Made by a program: the position numbers and the translations under genes. From Desulfovibrio sp. ZJ369 (GTDB lineage: Bacteria > Desulfobacterota > Desulfovibrionia > Desulfovibrionales > Desulfovibrionaceae): a DNA stretch of 64,000 bases. Positions within the stretch are counted from its first letter, which is position 1. Every line of letters starts with the position of its first letter. The stretch lies in contig NZ_JAAKEI010000003.1 of NCBI RefSeq assembly GCF_011039085.1, positions 1 to 64,000 of the forward strand, given 5' to 3'. Positions 7,729-17,219 of this stretch are shown piece by piece. The notes beneath the pieces were generated by a model. It did not search any database and was not told where the DNA came from. It saw only the letters and a program-made list of their open reading frames with translations.

Positions 7729-8108
7729 TGGTGGAGGCGGGGGGAATTGAACCCCCGTCCGCGAACATTCCACGCGAAGCATCTACAGGCTTAGGTCAGA
7801 ATTATATCTCGTTGTATCGGTAGCCCCGGACCAGGCGCGCTACAACAAGCCCGCCGGTAACATCTCACGAAAAACCCCGGCGAGCGCCGGTTTTCGCCAG
7901 CCTGATGCATGTCGCCGACCGGGATTATCAGGCGTGGTCCCGATCAGCGCGACCGGCTTTGCGGTCAGTGCTTATCTGTTTTTAGGCAGCGTAAGCGTAG
8001 TCGTAATCGTTGTTGGCAATTACTGCTGTTGCCGCTTTTTTACGAGGCCAGCGGCGCCTCGGCCTGCCACTCCGGTTTCTACGTCCCCGTCGAAACCAGT
8101 GCGCCCCC
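7729..8108 (-). ncRNA. ssrA: Transfer-messenger RNA (tmRNA, SsrA)
   Basis: The 3' end carries the TTCAATTCC T-loop and CGCCTCC-ACCA. It pairs over seven bases with the 5' end GGGGGCG, which is followed by CACTGGTTTCGACGGGGA. The tag reading frame lies on the minus strand from 8017 to 7982 and encodes ANNDYDYAYAA followed by TAA. tmRNA and SmpB rescue stalled ribosomes and mark the nascent peptide for proteolysis. The length of 380 nt is typical. The downstream pseudoknot region is GC-rich and intact as far as can be judged. Confidence 0.97.
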
Positions 8109-8126
8109 TTATTGGGAATACTGCAT

Positions 8127-8155
8127 ATAGTAAACAGTTTATGCGGGATTGGCAA
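8127..8155 (-). promoter_or_regulatory. tmRNA promoter
   Basis: On the minus strand, TTGCCA (8155-8150), a 17-base spacer and TACTAT (8132-8127) lie about 19 bases upstream of the mature 5' end. That fits a short 5' precursor removed by RNase P. Confidence 0.75.
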
Positions 8156-8157
8156 GC

Positions 8158-8694
8158 TCAACGCACATAGAAATGCGAGAGGGAACCCTTGAGGCACATA
8201 TGGTAACGCCCGAAAAGCGGGTTTTCCGGCGAGCTTTCCGGGCTCTTCAGAGCTTCATGAGCCTGCCGCGCCACTTCCACGCCGCGAGAGAGCAAAGCCA
8301 GACGGGCCAGCTCCTGAAAGCGGCGTTGCAATACAGGGGCGCCGGCAATGAGCTCGCATAATTTTTCGGCATCGCCGTCTTCGCCTTCCACCACCAGCCG
8401 GCCTTCCGGCGAAAGGTACAGATGCAGCCGGGTTTCACCTTTCAGTGTGTCCGCGGCCATCTGATTGTTAAGAATTTCCATGAAGGATTCCTGCAAACAG
8501 TCCAGGCGGGCTTCCAGGGCATCTGAAAGCTCCTGCCCATTGCGCGACAGCATGCGCAGCATGAGGGCCGCGTCGTCCGCAAGCTCCGACAGCGCGGCCG
8601 TTTCCGGATCGGGAACGGCAATGCCGTGAATCGCCTGAACGCCGGTTTGCATGTGGACCATACTGGCGAGCTGATTGTGGCTGTCGGTATTCAC
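8158..8694 (-). CDS. Uncharacterised protein
   Basis: A 178-aa soluble, mostly helical, acidic protein that I do not recognise. The middle (ETRLHLYLSPEGRLVVEG) looks like a small beta sheet, and the rest is rich in Ala, Leu and Glu. There is no signal peptide or membrane segment. The GTG at 8694 is chosen as start because GGAGG lies five bases before it; a GTG twelve bases further upstream would overlap that site. The gene ends within the tmRNA promoter region and is oriented like tmRNA and recN. Confidence 0.7.
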   Translation of the reverse strand: MNTDSHNQLASMVHMQTGVQAIHGIAVPDPETAALSELADDAALMLRMLSRNGQELSDALEARLDCLQESFMEILNNQMAADTLKGETRLHLYLSPEGRLVVEGEDGDAEKLCELIAGAPVLQRRFQELARLALLSRGVEVARQAHEALKSPESSPENPLFGRYHMCLKGSLSHFYVR

Positions 8695-9021
8695 AGGATC
8701 CTCCACTCACGTTTGCGTCGTTTCAATCCCAAGCGCGTACAAAACCACGGTCATTTTTTCCGTGAGGCGCGTTGCCCTGACGTAAGCAAAATGGATGCCA
8801 GAAGCAGCGCCGGCAGGCTCTTGTTTGAAAAAGTCTAGAAAATATTCAGATATTTTGCAAAGTTGGAAAGGCAGGGGGGCACTGAGCCGGAAAAAACGGA
8901 AATTGTAACGCGACCGTCAAGAGACGGACTCGGCGGCGCAAAAAGCCTGCTCCCCCTTCGCATGGGCAAAAATTGCCTTGAAAACACGGGGAAGAGCGGC
9001 GGTGCGGGAGAAAAGGAAAAA
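8695..9021. other. Gap between the uncharacterised gene and recN
   Basis: These 327 bases hold no open frame with a supported start. They must carry the 3' untranslated region of recN and the promoter of the 8158-8694 gene. No hairpin with a T tract and no strong promoter pair stood out. Confidence 0.5.
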
Positions 9022-10617
9022 TCAATCAGCCAAAGAGCGCGCCAGGGCTTCGCCCTGAGCCCCGCCCCCGGCCATGCGGGCAAGTTCGGCGTAGCGCGCG
9101 GGCCCGTCAAGCGGCGTGCACAGCGTAAAGGTCGCGGCCTCTTTGACGACCTTGCTGATCTGAAAATGCTTCTGCGCCCGCGCGGCCAGTTGCGGCCAAT
9201 GGGTGATCAGGAGCATCTGGCGCTTTTTGGCCAGAGCATAGAGTTTTTCGGCCAGCTTGTTCAGCGTGAGCCCGCCCACGCCGGCATCCACTTCGTCAAA
9301 AATATATGTGGCGCTCTCCGCGCTGGGCTGCACACTGGTAAGCGCCAGCAGAAAACGCGAAAGCTCGCCGCCCGATGCAATCCGATCCAGCGGCTGCGGA
9401 GGCTGCCCCGGATTGGGAGCCCAGAGAATGCGCACCTTCTCGTCGTTGATGCCCGGCCAGAGCTCATGCGCGACAAAGTCCGGAATAACCCGGACCTGTT
9501 CGGAAAACCCCAAGCCGCGCAATTCATTCTCAAGGTTCTGGGCAAAGGCGGCCGCGGATTCACGGCGCAAAGGCCTGATCCGTGCCGTGACTGCCGCGAG
9601 TTTTTCCGCCAGGGCGGATTCTTCTTTGGCGAGGCGCGAAAGATCCAGGCCGCAGACATCCAGAAAGGAAAGATTCTCGGTGATTTCCTCGCGCAAGGAG
9701 AGTATTTCCGACAGGCTGCGGCGCAGTTTTCGTTTGAGCTGAGCCAGGGCAAAAAGGCGCGCCTCGATCTTGTCCATGTCCAGTTCTTCATCCGGCAGGG
9801 GCGGGCGGCGCAGATGGTTGCTCAGATGCGAAAGCTGCTCCCGCAGGGCGGACACGGCTTCGGCGTCAGGGGTGAGCGCCGGGTCGTCGCGGCTCATGGC
9901 ATGGATGAGCTTTTCAAAACTGCCCAGAAGATCCAGAAGGCCCACATTGTCGCCGCCGTGCAGCAATTCCAGCGCGTTTTCATAATTTTCGCGCAGATGC
10001 TCCACTGAGCGGGACTTGGCGCGCAATTCTTCAAGTTGTTCTTCCTCTCCTTCTTCAGGTGATACTTTATCTATTTCCTGCTGCTGCATTTCAAGCAGAT
10101 CCCGCCGCTCCGCGAGACCGGCCTGTTTTTCCTGCAACGCCTCGCGCCTGGCTGCAAGTTCATGCAAGCGATCGAGCAGGTCGTCGCGCTCCCGCAAAAG
10201 TTCCGGGCAGGGCAGGGCGCTTTCCATCAAGCGGGCCTGAAAAGCGGGCTGCAAAAGCTGTTGCTGCCCGTGCTGGCTGGTATGCGTGATCAGGCGCGCG
10301 CGCAATTCCCTGAGGCTTTCCTGCGAGCGCAATTCGTCGTTGATGTAGAGTCTGCTGCGCCCGGTCTCCGCCAAAAGCTCGCGGCGCAGCACCAGATCCT
10401 GTTCCTTGAGGGTGAAAAGCGCTTCCACCTGGGCGCGTTGCGCGCCGGGGCGCACCATATCCGCCGTCAGCCTCTCGCCCAGCAGAAAACCCAAAGCTTT
10501 CAGGACGAAACTTTTCCCGGCCCCGGTTTCCCCGGTCAGCACATTCATGCCCGGCGAAAAATCCAGTTCCATGTCTTCAATGAGGGCCAGATTGCGGATG
10601 CGTAGATATTCCAGCAT
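9022..10617 (-). CDS. recN: DNA repair protein RecN
   Basis: This 531-aa protein is an SMC-like ATPase. It has Walker A GETGAGKS near residue 30, a long coiled-coil middle (about 150-370), an ABC-type signature (LDRIASGGELSRFLLAL) and Walker B (IFDEVDAGVGG). RecN binds single-stranded DNA at double-strand breaks and tethers DNA ends with RecA. The length is close to the usual ~550 aa. The start (MLEYLRIRNLALIEDMELDF) is canonical. No clear LexA box was recognised upstream. Confidence 0.95.
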   Translation of the reverse strand: MLEYLRIRNLALIEDMELDFSPGMNVLTGETGAGKSFVLKALGFLLGERLTADMVRPGAQRAQVEALFTLKEQDLVLRRELLAETGRSRLYINDELRSQESLRELRARLITHTSQHGQQQLLQPAFQARLMESALPCPELLRERDDLLDRLHELAARREALQEKQAGLAERRDLLEMQQQEIDKVSPEEGEEEQLEELRAKSRSVEHLRENYENALELLHGGDNVGLLDLLGSFEKLIHAMSRDDPALTPDAEAVSALREQLSHLSNHLRRPPLPDEELDMDKIEARLFALAQLKRKLRRSLSEILSLREEITENLSFLDVCGLDLSRLAKEESALAEKLAAVTARIRPLRRESAAAFAQNLENELRGLGFSEQVRVIPDFVAHELWPGINDEKVRILWAPNPGQPPQPLDRIASGGELSRFLLALTSVQPSAESATYIFDEVDAGVGGLTLNKLAEKLYALAKKRQMLLITHWPQLAARAQKHFQISKVVKEAATFTLCTPLDGPARYAELARMAGGGAQGEALARSLAD

Positions 10618-10753
10618 ATTTTCAACAACTTATCGTAATAAAATCGACGCTGCCAACAATACGCAACACGCGCCGCGGGCCCGGCTTGCGTCCGCCGCGC
10701 CCCCCGCGCACCGGAAAAAATAGCAAAATCGACGCGTCAAGGCAAAGCCGGGT

Positions 10754-11590
10754 TTATTGCCTGAGCCTCGGGTCCAGCATGTCGCGCAGGCTTTCGCCCA
10801 GAAGATTATAGCCGAGCACGGTCACCAAAATGGCCAGACCCGGATAAAAGGAAAGCCAGGGCGCGGTTTCAATGGCCGCCTTGCCTTCCATGAGCATATT
10901 GCCCCAACTGGCCGTGGGCGGCTGCACGCCAAGCCCCAGAAAGCTCAGGCTCGATTCGACCAGAATGGCTCCGGCCACGCCCAGCGTGGCCGTGATCAGC
11001 ACCGGCGCAAGGGCATTGGGCAGAATATGCCGCAATAAAATACGCCGGGTGGGGCTGCCGGCCAGGCGCGCCGCGGCCACGAATTCCCGCTCGCGCAGGC
11101 TCAGCGTGTCGGCGCGCACCAGCCGCGTCACGCCCATCCAGGAGGTCAGGCCGATGACTATCATGATGTTGGTCAGATCCGGCTCCAAAAAGGCAATCAC
11201 CGCAAGAATCAGAAAAAAGGAAGGGAAGCAGAGCATGATGTCCACCACGCGCATGGTGGCCTCATCTACCCAGCGCCTGAAATAACCGCTGATCAATCCC
11301 AAACAGGTGCCGATGCTGATGGAGATGCCCACAGCCACAAAGCCCACCCAGAGCGAAACCCGCCCGCCGTAGAGCAGGCGCGAAAGAACATCCCGGCCCA
11401 GGCGATCCGTGCCCAGCCAGAAGCGGGAGGAGGGCGGCGCGAAGATTTCGTTCAGATGCTGTTGCGCAGGATCGTACGGCGCCAGCACCGGAGCAAACAG
11501 CGCCAGCAACGACACGCCCAGCACGATGAACAGGCCCAGCGCAAGCATAAGGTGGCGGGTCAGCAGTTTTTTCACGACGCGGGGGAGCAT
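10754..11590 (-). CDS. Peptide/nickel-type ABC transporter permease (DppC-like)
   Basis: A 278-aa inner-membrane permease with six predicted helices. It has the OppC/DppC N-terminal loop (APYDPAQQHLNEIFAPPS..FWLGTDRLGRDVLSRLLYG) and the EAA-type cytoplasmic loop (LVRADTLSLREREFVAAARLAG). It overlaps the stop of the DppB-like gene by one base, so the two form a heterodimeric channel unit. No substrate-binding protein or ATPase gene lies in the window, so the partners must be elsewhere and the substrate is unknown. Confidence 0.9.
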   Translation of the reverse strand: MLPRVVKKLLTRHLMLALGLFIVLGVSLLALFAPVLAPYDPAQQHLNEIFAPPSSRFWLGTDRLGRDVLSRLLYGGRVSLWVGFVAVGISISIGTCLGLISGYFRRWVDEATMRVVDIMLCFPSFFLILAVIAFLEPDLTNIMIVIGLTSWMGVTRLVRADTLSLREREFVAAARLAGSPTRRILLRHILPNALAPVLITATLGVAGAILVESSLSFLGLGVQPPTASWGNMLMEGKAAIETAPWLSFYPGLAILVTVLGYNLLGESLRDMLDPRLRQ

Positions 11591-12660
11591 CAGTTTTTCT
11601 CCCTGGCGGAGCGGATGCGCGGATCCGCCAGCCCGTAGCAGACATCGGCCAGCACATTGCCCGCCAGCGTCAGCACAGCGCCCAAAACCAGATTGCCCAT
11701 GATCATGGTATAATCGCGGGCCATGACTGCGGTGTAAAACAATTGCCCAAGGCCGGGCAGGGCGAAAATGGACTCAATAATCACGCTGCCGCCGATAAGA
11801 CCTGGCACGGAAAGGCCGAGCAGGGTGATGACCGGCAAAAGCGCGTTGGGCAAGGCATGTCGCCAGATAATCGCGCCGGGGGAAAGCCCTTTGGCCCGCG
11901 CTGTCAGGATATAGTCCTGGCGCAGCACTTCCAGCATGCAGGCCCGCATATAGCGCGACATGCCCGCCAGACCGCCCACGGTATACACCAGAATGGGCAA
12001 AGCCAGATGCCGGGCCAGATCGCAGAATTTGCCCCAGGGGCTCAAGGAGGCATAATCCATGGAGGTCAGGCCCGAAATGGGCAGCCATTGAAGATCAATG
12101 CCGAAAAACATCATCAGGAGCAGCGCGAGCCAGAAAGAGGGCATGGCAAAGCCCAGAAAAACCAGCACCGTGACCGTGCGGTCCAGCAGGGAGTTCTGCC
12201 TGCTGGCCGAGAGGATACCCACCGGGATGGCGATCAGCAGGGTCAGAACCAGGGCCGTCACGTTCATGCCCACCGTAAGAGGCAGGCGCTCCAGAATTTT
12301 CGTCAATACCGGCCGGGCGTCGGCGGACATGGAGTTGCCGAAGTCAAAATGCAGCAAGCGCGTGAGCCAGTCCCAATACTGCACATACAAAGGCCGATCC
12401 AGGCCATAGAGAGCCTCAAGTCGCTGGCGCGCGGCTTCGCCCGCCAAAGGATTAAGGGTTGTTTCCAGATCTGTGGGCGATCCCGGGGCCAGATGGATGA
12501 CCCAGAAAGAGATCAGGGTAATGCCCCAAAGCACCAGAAGCATCCAGAGCGTTTTTCCGGCGACGTTCAGGGCAATGCCCGCAAGGCGCGAGCGGCGGCG
12601 GGGGGTCAGGAAGGGCAGGGGGCTCATACGGACACATGTCACTCGGTACGGGTCATCCAT
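11590..12660 (-). CDS. Peptide/nickel-type ABC transporter permease (DppB-like)
   Basis: This 356-aa permease has the OppB/DppB plan: an N-terminal helix ending in [16 protein letters not shown], a periplasmic loop with [17 protein letters not shown], then five helices and the EAA loop ([29 protein letters not shown]). The first ATG (12660) overlaps the end of the upstream gene, and an in-frame ATG at 12627 (MSPLPFL) is equally possible. Neither has a strong Shine-Dalgarno, so translation is probably coupled to the upstream gene. It precedes the DppC-like gene with a one-base overlap. Confidence 0.88.
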   Translation of the reverse strand: MDDPYRVTCVRMSPLPFLTPRRRSRLAGIALNVAGKTLWMLLVLWGITLISFWVIHLAPGSPTDLETTLNPLAGEAARQRLEALYGLDRPLYVQYWDWLTRLLHFDFGNSMSADARPVLTKILERLPLTVGMNVTALVLTLLIAIPVGILSASRQNSLLDRTVTVLVFLGFAMPSFWLALLLMMFFGIDLQWLPISGLTSMDYASLSPWGKFCDLARHLALPILVYTVGGLAGMSRYMRACMLEVLRQDYILTARAKGLSPGAIIWRHALPNALLPVITLLGLSVPGLIGGSVIIESIFALPGLGQLFYTAVMARDYTMIMGNLVLGAVLTLAGNVLADVCYGLADPRIRSAREKN

Positions 12661-13166
12661 TGACGCATATCAGCCACTTCCTTTGGCCAGTCCGCGGAAA
12701 GGCGCAAGTGCAGAAAGCGGGCGTACAACGCGTCCAGCAGACCGGTACACACTTCCATCAGATAAAATTTTTCCAGCAGCAGGGCATCGGGATCCTCGTC
12801 GCTGTCGCTCTTGTCAAGCTTGGGAGTTTTGAGGCTGTTCAGGCTGAAATCCTCGGCCTTGAGGGAGAGCTGAAAGGCAAGTTCATCTTTTTCCAGGCGA
12901 ATCAGAGCCCGGCTGACCTTTTTGCCTGTGCCGAGCCCGAAGCGCGCTTCGCGCAAGGGCGAAAGCGAGCCGGAAACCGAAGCCGTCTCCCTGGCTTCGC
13001 CTTCCCCGCCCTGAACCACAATGCGTTGCTCCATGGAAACGGAAAAAGGCGCGCCCTGGCTGTCTGTAAACGCGCCCGGAGCCGTATCGCTCTGATACCA
13101 GAGCCAGGTCAGAAATTCCTGACCCAAAATAGCATCTGTGGACTCGCCGGGATAGGGCATATTCAT
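12639..13166 (-). CDS. RdgC-like protein, C-terminal half encoded separately
   Basis: A 175-aa protein starting at ATG 13166 (AAGGAG 11 bases upstream; a GTG at 13178 is the alternative). By eye it follows the C-terminal half of E. coli RdgC in order: [17 protein letters not shown], a receptor-like [27 protein letters not shown] strand pair, LKTPK, an acidic linker, then [19 protein letters not shown]. RdgC is a DNA-binding ring protein linked to recombination. With the preceding 207-aa gene it would make one complete RdgC. The homology is inferred by eye and should be treated as moderate. Confidence 0.55.
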   Translation of the reverse strand: MNMPYPGESTDAILGQEFLTWLWYQSDTAPGAFTDSQGAPFSVSMEQRIVVQGGEGEARETASVSGSLSPLREARFGLGTGKKVSRALIRLEKDELAFQLSLKAEDFSLNSLKTPKLDKSDSDEDPDALLLEKFYLMEVCTGLLDALYARFLHLRLSADWPKEVADMRQWMTRTE

Positions 13167-13256
13167 GAAATGAAGCACTCCTTGCGGTCTGGCGCGCGCT
13201 TTTTCAGGGCAATCCGGATCCCCCCGCGCACCACGGGCAATCCGGTCCGGCCGCAG

Positions 13257-13293
13257 TAGAGCGTTTTGCTACTGAAATTAGCTGAACGCTCTA
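13257..13293. repeat. TAGAGC...GCTCTA palindromic repeat (short form)
   Basis: A 37-base imperfect palindrome that begins TAGAGCG and ends CGCTCTA. The last three bases (13291-13293) are, on the minus strand, the TAG stop codon of the RdgC-like N-terminal gene. It closely matches the terminal part of the 18604-18753 copy. Confidence 0.8.
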
Positions 13294-13914
13294 ACTCAGT
13301 GGCGCGAACTGTGTGGCTTCCAGTTGATCCAGACGGATCAGGCTTTCTTCATCCAGCAGGGACGCCGCCAGATTATAGGGAGTCAACAGCTCCAGATGCA
13401 GCCCGAAGGTTTTCAAAAATTCTTCCAGGAACATGTCAATCATCTTCCCCTGGGTGGAAGCGAACCAGACTTCATTTTTATCCGTGGCCCACAGCACATT
13501 GAATTCGCCCGGCACCGGCAGAAAACGCTGGCGCAGACGCAGAAGAACCTGTTCCTTGAGTTCTTTTTTTCGCTCGCGGGAAATAAATGTCTTGTTTTGC
13601 TCGCGCATGCGTTCTTTTTCCTGCCGCAGCGCCAGGGCCAGATGTTTTTTCACCACGCCGGCGGGAATGCGCCGCATATCCAGACGCAGGGAAAAGACAA
13701 GATACGCGCCTTTCTGGGGCGGAGCCGAGGCCCAATCCGTATCCAGCATGTCCTCAAAGGACGTCCAGCCCTGGGATTGCATTTCCGGAATCTCGTCTAT
13801 GTCCCGGAAAGCAAACTGCTTCAGCTTGTCGGGAACTTGCGGCCAGAGTTCCGCGGGCACGGGATCCAGAATCCGAAAGCGGCTGAAACTGCATGTGCTG
13901 TTGGCAAAGCCCAT
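13291..13914 (-). CDS. RdgC-like protein, N-terminal half
   Basis: This 207-aa protein resembles the N-terminal ~180 residues of RdgC: a GW motif (QSQGWTSFEDML), RRIPAGVVKKHLALAL, the Lys/Arg/Glu-rich helix REKERMREQ...SRERKKELKEQVLLRLRQRFLP (compare the conserved KDEVLHSLLPRAF block), then WATDKNEVWF. The protein stops where RdgC should continue, and the stop codon is part of the palindromic repeat at 13257-13293. After a 125-base gap the rest of the fold is encoded at 12639-13166. This could be an established two-gene form or a recent split. Confidence 0.7.
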   Translation of the reverse strand: MGFANSTCSFSRFRILDPVPAELWPQVPDKLKQFAFRDIDEIPEMQSQGWTSFEDMLDTDWASAPPQKGAYLVFSLRLDMRRIPAGVVKKHLALALRQEKERMREQNKTFISRERKKELKEQVLLRLRQRFLPVPGEFNVLWATDKNEVWFASTQGKMIDMFLEEFLKTFGLHLELLTPYNLAASLLDEESLIRLDQLEATQFAPLS

Positions 13915-14193
13915 GAAAACTCCTTGGAAATAATGGCGCCTTCACAGAGGTGTTGTACGTCAGAGCCGCGCAATCTGGCAAGCCCCGGCCAAGGGCAAGC
14001 GCATGCGGCGCGCGTGCTTTGTGAGCCCCGAAAGAGAGGGCGGCGAGGTGCTCCCCCGCAGTATTCGGGGATCAAATAAATGTCCCATAATGATAATTAT
14101 GTAAAATTTTATGTGCGTGGGAATCCGCTGCCGTGGCTCTTGACGCGCCCTCGCTCTTTCTTCACCATATTTCTTCGGTCCAGGGAGGCTGCC

Positions 14194-15063
14194 ATGCCCG
14201 AAAAACATACGCCCCAAAAATCATCGCGCCCGTTGCGCCGACACCAGCGCGCCGGTCGGCCCTCAGGCCAGGCCGCCCAGCCTGCAAACCGCGCTTCCCA
14301 GGCTCAGCGTCTGGAAACGCCGCCGCAGGACGTTGCGGGAATCCGCCTGAACAAAACCATTGCGCAGGCCGGTTATTGCTCGCGCCGCAAGGCCGATGAA
14401 CTGATCTTTTCCGGCCGGGTTCTTGTCAATGGTCAGGTCGAGCAAAACCCCGCCCGTCATGTGCTGCCTGACGACGCTGTGCTTGTGGACGGGCGCGCTC
14501 TTTCAGCGGCGCAGGAATTTTGCTATCTCATATTGCACAAGCCCGTGCAAACCGTCTGCACGGTACGCGATCCTGAAGGCCGCTCCACGGTCATGGATTA
14601 TCTGCCCCCTGCCCTGCGGCATCTGCGTCTCTACCCCGTGGGCCGCCTGGACTATTTTTCCGAAGGGCTGCTTTTGTTGACTAATGACGGCGAGCTGGCC
14701 CAGCGCCTCACCCACCCGCGCCACCACCAGCCCAAACGGTATGAAGTGCTGGTGCGGGGATCGGCCGATGCCGCGGCGCTTGAGGCCATGCGCCACGGCA
14801 TGCGCCTGGCCGAAGGCGAAGATCTGCTGCCCGTGGAGGTGGAAAAAAAGGAAACTCAGGGCGGCGACAGCCTGCTGCGGATGGTGCTGCGCCAGGGCGT
14901 CAACCGGCAGATCCGGCGGATGTGCCGCGATCTGGGTCTGACTATTCTGCGTCTGCGGCGGGTTGGCCAGGGGCCGTTGACTCTGGGGGATCTCAAGCCG
15001 GGCACGGCACGAGAGCTGACGGATACGGAAGTGACGGCTCTGAAAAAAAGCGTGGCGCTGTGA
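14194..15063 (+). CDS. Pseudouridine synthase (RsuA/RluB family)
   Basis: This 289-aa protein has a basic, Pro/Gln-rich N-terminal tail (about residues 1-50), an S4 RNA-binding domain (LNKTIAQAGYCSRRKADELI..G.V.VNG), then the catalytic domain with the active-site block GRLDYFSEGLLLLTNDG (catalytic Asp) and QGVNRQIRRMC. RsuA/RluB enzymes modify uridines in 16S or 23S rRNA; which site is modified here is not clear. The ATG at 14194 has GGGAGG eight bases upstream and is preferred over the ATG at 14080. Confidence 0.9.
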   Translation: MPEKHTPQKSSRPLRRHQRAGRPSGQAAQPANRASQAQRLETPPQDVAGIRLNKTIAQAGYCSRRKADELIFSGRVLVNGQVEQNPARHVLPDDAVLVDGRALSAAQEFCYLILHKPVQTVCTVRDPEGRSTVMDYLPPALRHLRLYPVGRLDYFSEGLLLLTNDGELAQRLTHPRHHQPKRYEVLVRGSADAAALEAMRHGMRLAEGEDLLPVEVEKKETQGGDSLLRMVLRQGVNRQIRRMCRDLGLTILRLRRVGQGPLTLGDLKPGTARELTDTEVTALKKSVAL

Positions 15064-15167
15064 AGGGTTCGCAGCATCCTTTACCAGAGGTTTTTTCTCT
15101 CACAGAGCATGGTACCTTTATCATGCTCCAGGGTTTCTCTCTGAATTGAGGAATTTTGTCCTTTCGC

Positions 15168-15310
15168 AAAAAGCGCAGCCTGACAAAGCTTGAGAGGCAA
15201 GCGTCAGCCGCAAGGCGGCACAGCCGCCAACGGCTGACGCGCGCGGCGGGCATGGCTGCCGAGCACGCCTGCGGCTAAAGCAAGAACCAACGCAGAGACA
15301 GCCCTCAGGG
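15168..15310. repeat. Dispersed repeat, second family, copy 1
   Basis: It shares several blocks in order with 24381-24560: AAAAGCGCAG, an AGGCAAGCGTCAGCC-like block, GCCGAGC-CGCCTGCGG, TAAAGCAAGAA and GCCCTCAGGG. It contains a nested hairpin: GCGTCAGCCG (15201-15210) pairs with CGGCTGACGC (15231-15240), with GGCGGC/GCCGCC inside. It lies between two converging genes. Confidence 0.7.
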
Positions 15311-15330
15311 AATGCAGCTGACCAGCAAGC

Positions 15331-16977
15331 TTACTCGCCGCCCAGCAATCGTTCCAGAAAGGCAATGGCGTCCTTTTGCACGGCGCACAAATGCTGCTCG
15401 CCCTTGAAGCTCTCCGTATAAACCTTGCAGATGGGCTCCGTGCCCGACGGCCGTACTGCAAACCAGCCGTCCTCGCTGATAACCTTAACGCCGCCGATGG
15501 GCGCGTCATTGCCGGGCGCGCGCGTCAGGACTCCGGTTACAGGCGAACCGCCCAGGGTTTTCAGGTCAACGCTTTCCGGGGTTATCCCCTTGAGCAGTGT
15601 GCGAATGCGTTCGTCTGCCGGGGCATCCAGACGCTGATAGACAGGCGCGCCGAGCCGCTCGGTCAACTTTTGGTAAACTTCACTGGGCGAAGCCTGCTCT
15701 ACGGCCATAATCTCGGCAGCCAGCAGGCACATCAAGGGGCCGTCCTTGTCCGTGCTCCAGGGGCTGCCGTCAAAGCAAAGAAACGAAGCGCCCGCGCTTT
15801 CTTCGCAGCCCATGCCGCAACGCCCGTTCAGCAGATAGGGAACAAACCACTTGAAGCCCACCGGCACTTCCACAACCGGGCGGGAAAGCTCCCTGCCGAC
15901 TCTGTCCAGCATGGCGCTGGTCACAAGGGTCTTGCCGATGCCGCAATCCGCGGGCCATTGGTCGCGCGACCGGAACAAATGCCAGGCGGCCACGGTCAGA
16001 TAATGGTTGGGATTCATCAGCTCCTGGCGAGTCACAATGCCGTGACGATCCGAGTCGGGATCGCAGGCAAAGGACAAATCGAAACTTTCACGCATGGTCA
16101 AAAGGCGGCTCATGGCGTAGGGCGACGAACAGTCCATGCGGATTTTGCCGTCCTTGTCGCAGGGGACAAAGCGGAATGTGGGGTCAACTTCTTTGTTGAC
16201 CACAGTGAGATCGAGCTTATACGCCTCGGCAATGGGTTCCCACAAAGAGAGGCTGGCCCCGCCCAGGGGATCCACGCCGAGTTTAAGCCCGGAGGCCGCA
16301 ATAGCCGCCAGATTCAGAACCTTGGGCAGGTCTTCCACATAGGCGCGGGTAAAGTCGTATTCTTCCACCAGCGAGGAGCTCAAGGCGGCGCGCAAATGCA
16401 TGAGCTGCACCCCGTGGTTGCCGCTTTCAAGGTACTCATTGGCTTTTGCCTCAATCCAGCCGGTCACGGCTGTCTCGGCCGGGCCGCCGTGGGGGGGATT
16501 GTACTTGAAGCCGCCGTCGCGGGGCGGATTGTGCGAAGGGGTAATCACGATGCCGTCAGCCAGGCCTTTTTCGCGCCGCGCATTCCAACGCAAAATGGCA
16601 TGGGAAATGGCGGGCGTGGCTGTAAATGCCCCGCCCGCGGCAATGCGCACAGTCACATTGTTGGCCGCCAGCACTTCCAGGGCGGAACGAAAGGCGGCTT
16701 CGGAAAGCGCATGCGTGTCTCCGCCCAAAAAAAGCGGCCCGTCAATGCTGTTGGCTTTGCGATAATCGCAGACAGCCTGGGTAATGGCGTAAATATGCTC
16801 TTCGTTAAAGGTATGCAGCACCGAAGAGCCGCGATGCCCGGACGTGCCGAAGGCCACCCGCTGGGCGGCCACCGCGGGATTGGGAAATTCGGTGTAATAC
16901 GCGCTGATCAGCGCGGGAATGTGTTCCAGCTTGTCGGGAGCGGGCAAATGCCCTGCGTCAGTGTGAACAACTGCCAT
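15331..16977 (-). CDS. pgm: Phosphoglucomutase, alpha-D-glucose phosphate specific
   Basis: This 548-aa enzyme interconverts glucose 1-phosphate and glucose 6-phosphate. Visible motifs are FGTSGHRGSS near the N-terminus, the phosphoserine loop TPSHNPPRDGG, the Mg-binding loop DPDSDRHG and the sugar-phosphate loop VRPSGTEP near the C-terminus. The ATG at 16977 has GGAGG five bases upstream and replaces a longer open frame reaching 17034. The length matches the ~546-aa Pgm family. It could supply glucose 1-phosphate for the UDP-glucose used by the nearby Ugd. Confidence 0.95.
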   Translation of the reverse strand: MAVVHTDAGHLPAPDKLEHIPALISAYYTEFPNPAVAAQRVAFGTSGHRGSSVLHTFNEEHIYAITQAVCDYRKANSIDGPLFLGGDTHALSEAAFRSALEVLAANNVTVRIAAGGAFTATPAISHAILRWNARREKGLADGIVITPSHNPPRDGGFKYNPPHGGPAETAVTGWIEAKANEYLESGNHGVQLMHLRAALSSSLVEEYDFTRAYVEDLPKVLNLAAIAASGLKLGVDPLGGASLSLWEPIAEAYKLDLTVVNKEVDPTFRFVPCDKDGKIRMDCSSPYAMSRLLTMRESFDLSFACDPDSDRHGIVTRQELMNPNHYLTVAAWHLFRSRDQWPADCGIGKTLVTSAMLDRVGRELSRPVVEVPVGFKWFVPYLLNGRCGMGCEESAGASFLCFDGSPWSTDKDGPLMCLLAAEIMAVEQASPSEVYQKLTERLGAPVYQRLDAPADERIRTLLKGITPESVDLKTLGGSPVTGVLTRAPGNDAPIGGVKVISEDGWFAVRPSGTEPICKVYTESFKGEQHLCAVQKDAIAFLERLLGGE

Positions 16978-17083
16978 GCGTACCTCCAGCGTAGATGCTC
17001 CAGTATATGCCGGAACCGGGCGCGGCGCAATCATGAGGGCCTGCTTCTGAAGCGGTTTTCTTTAGCCGCTCCCAGAAAAAAAC

Positions 17084-17112
17084 TTGCTTTTTCACAAGGC
17101 ATCGGCTATATG
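17084..17112 (+). promoter_or_regulatory. Candidate rpmB promoter
   Basis: TTGCTT (17084-17089), a 17-base spacer and TATATG (17107-17112) lie about 100 bases before the L28 start. The leader between them contains no obvious hairpin. Confidence 0.5.
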
Positions 17113-17219
17113 AACCTTTCGCGCGGTTACGCCCTCAAGCAAATCGGTACTACACGACGCCGGGCCACGGTTTTGCCGCATTTGAACTGAACTGTTTTTT
17201 GCATATACGGAGGACAAGC

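Noticed and set aside
15376-17190. 604-residue open frame on the plus strand opposite phosphoglucomutase
   Set aside because: It is the antisense frame of a clearly conserved enzyme in GC-rich DNA; the composition is His/Gln/Arg-rich with no family features.
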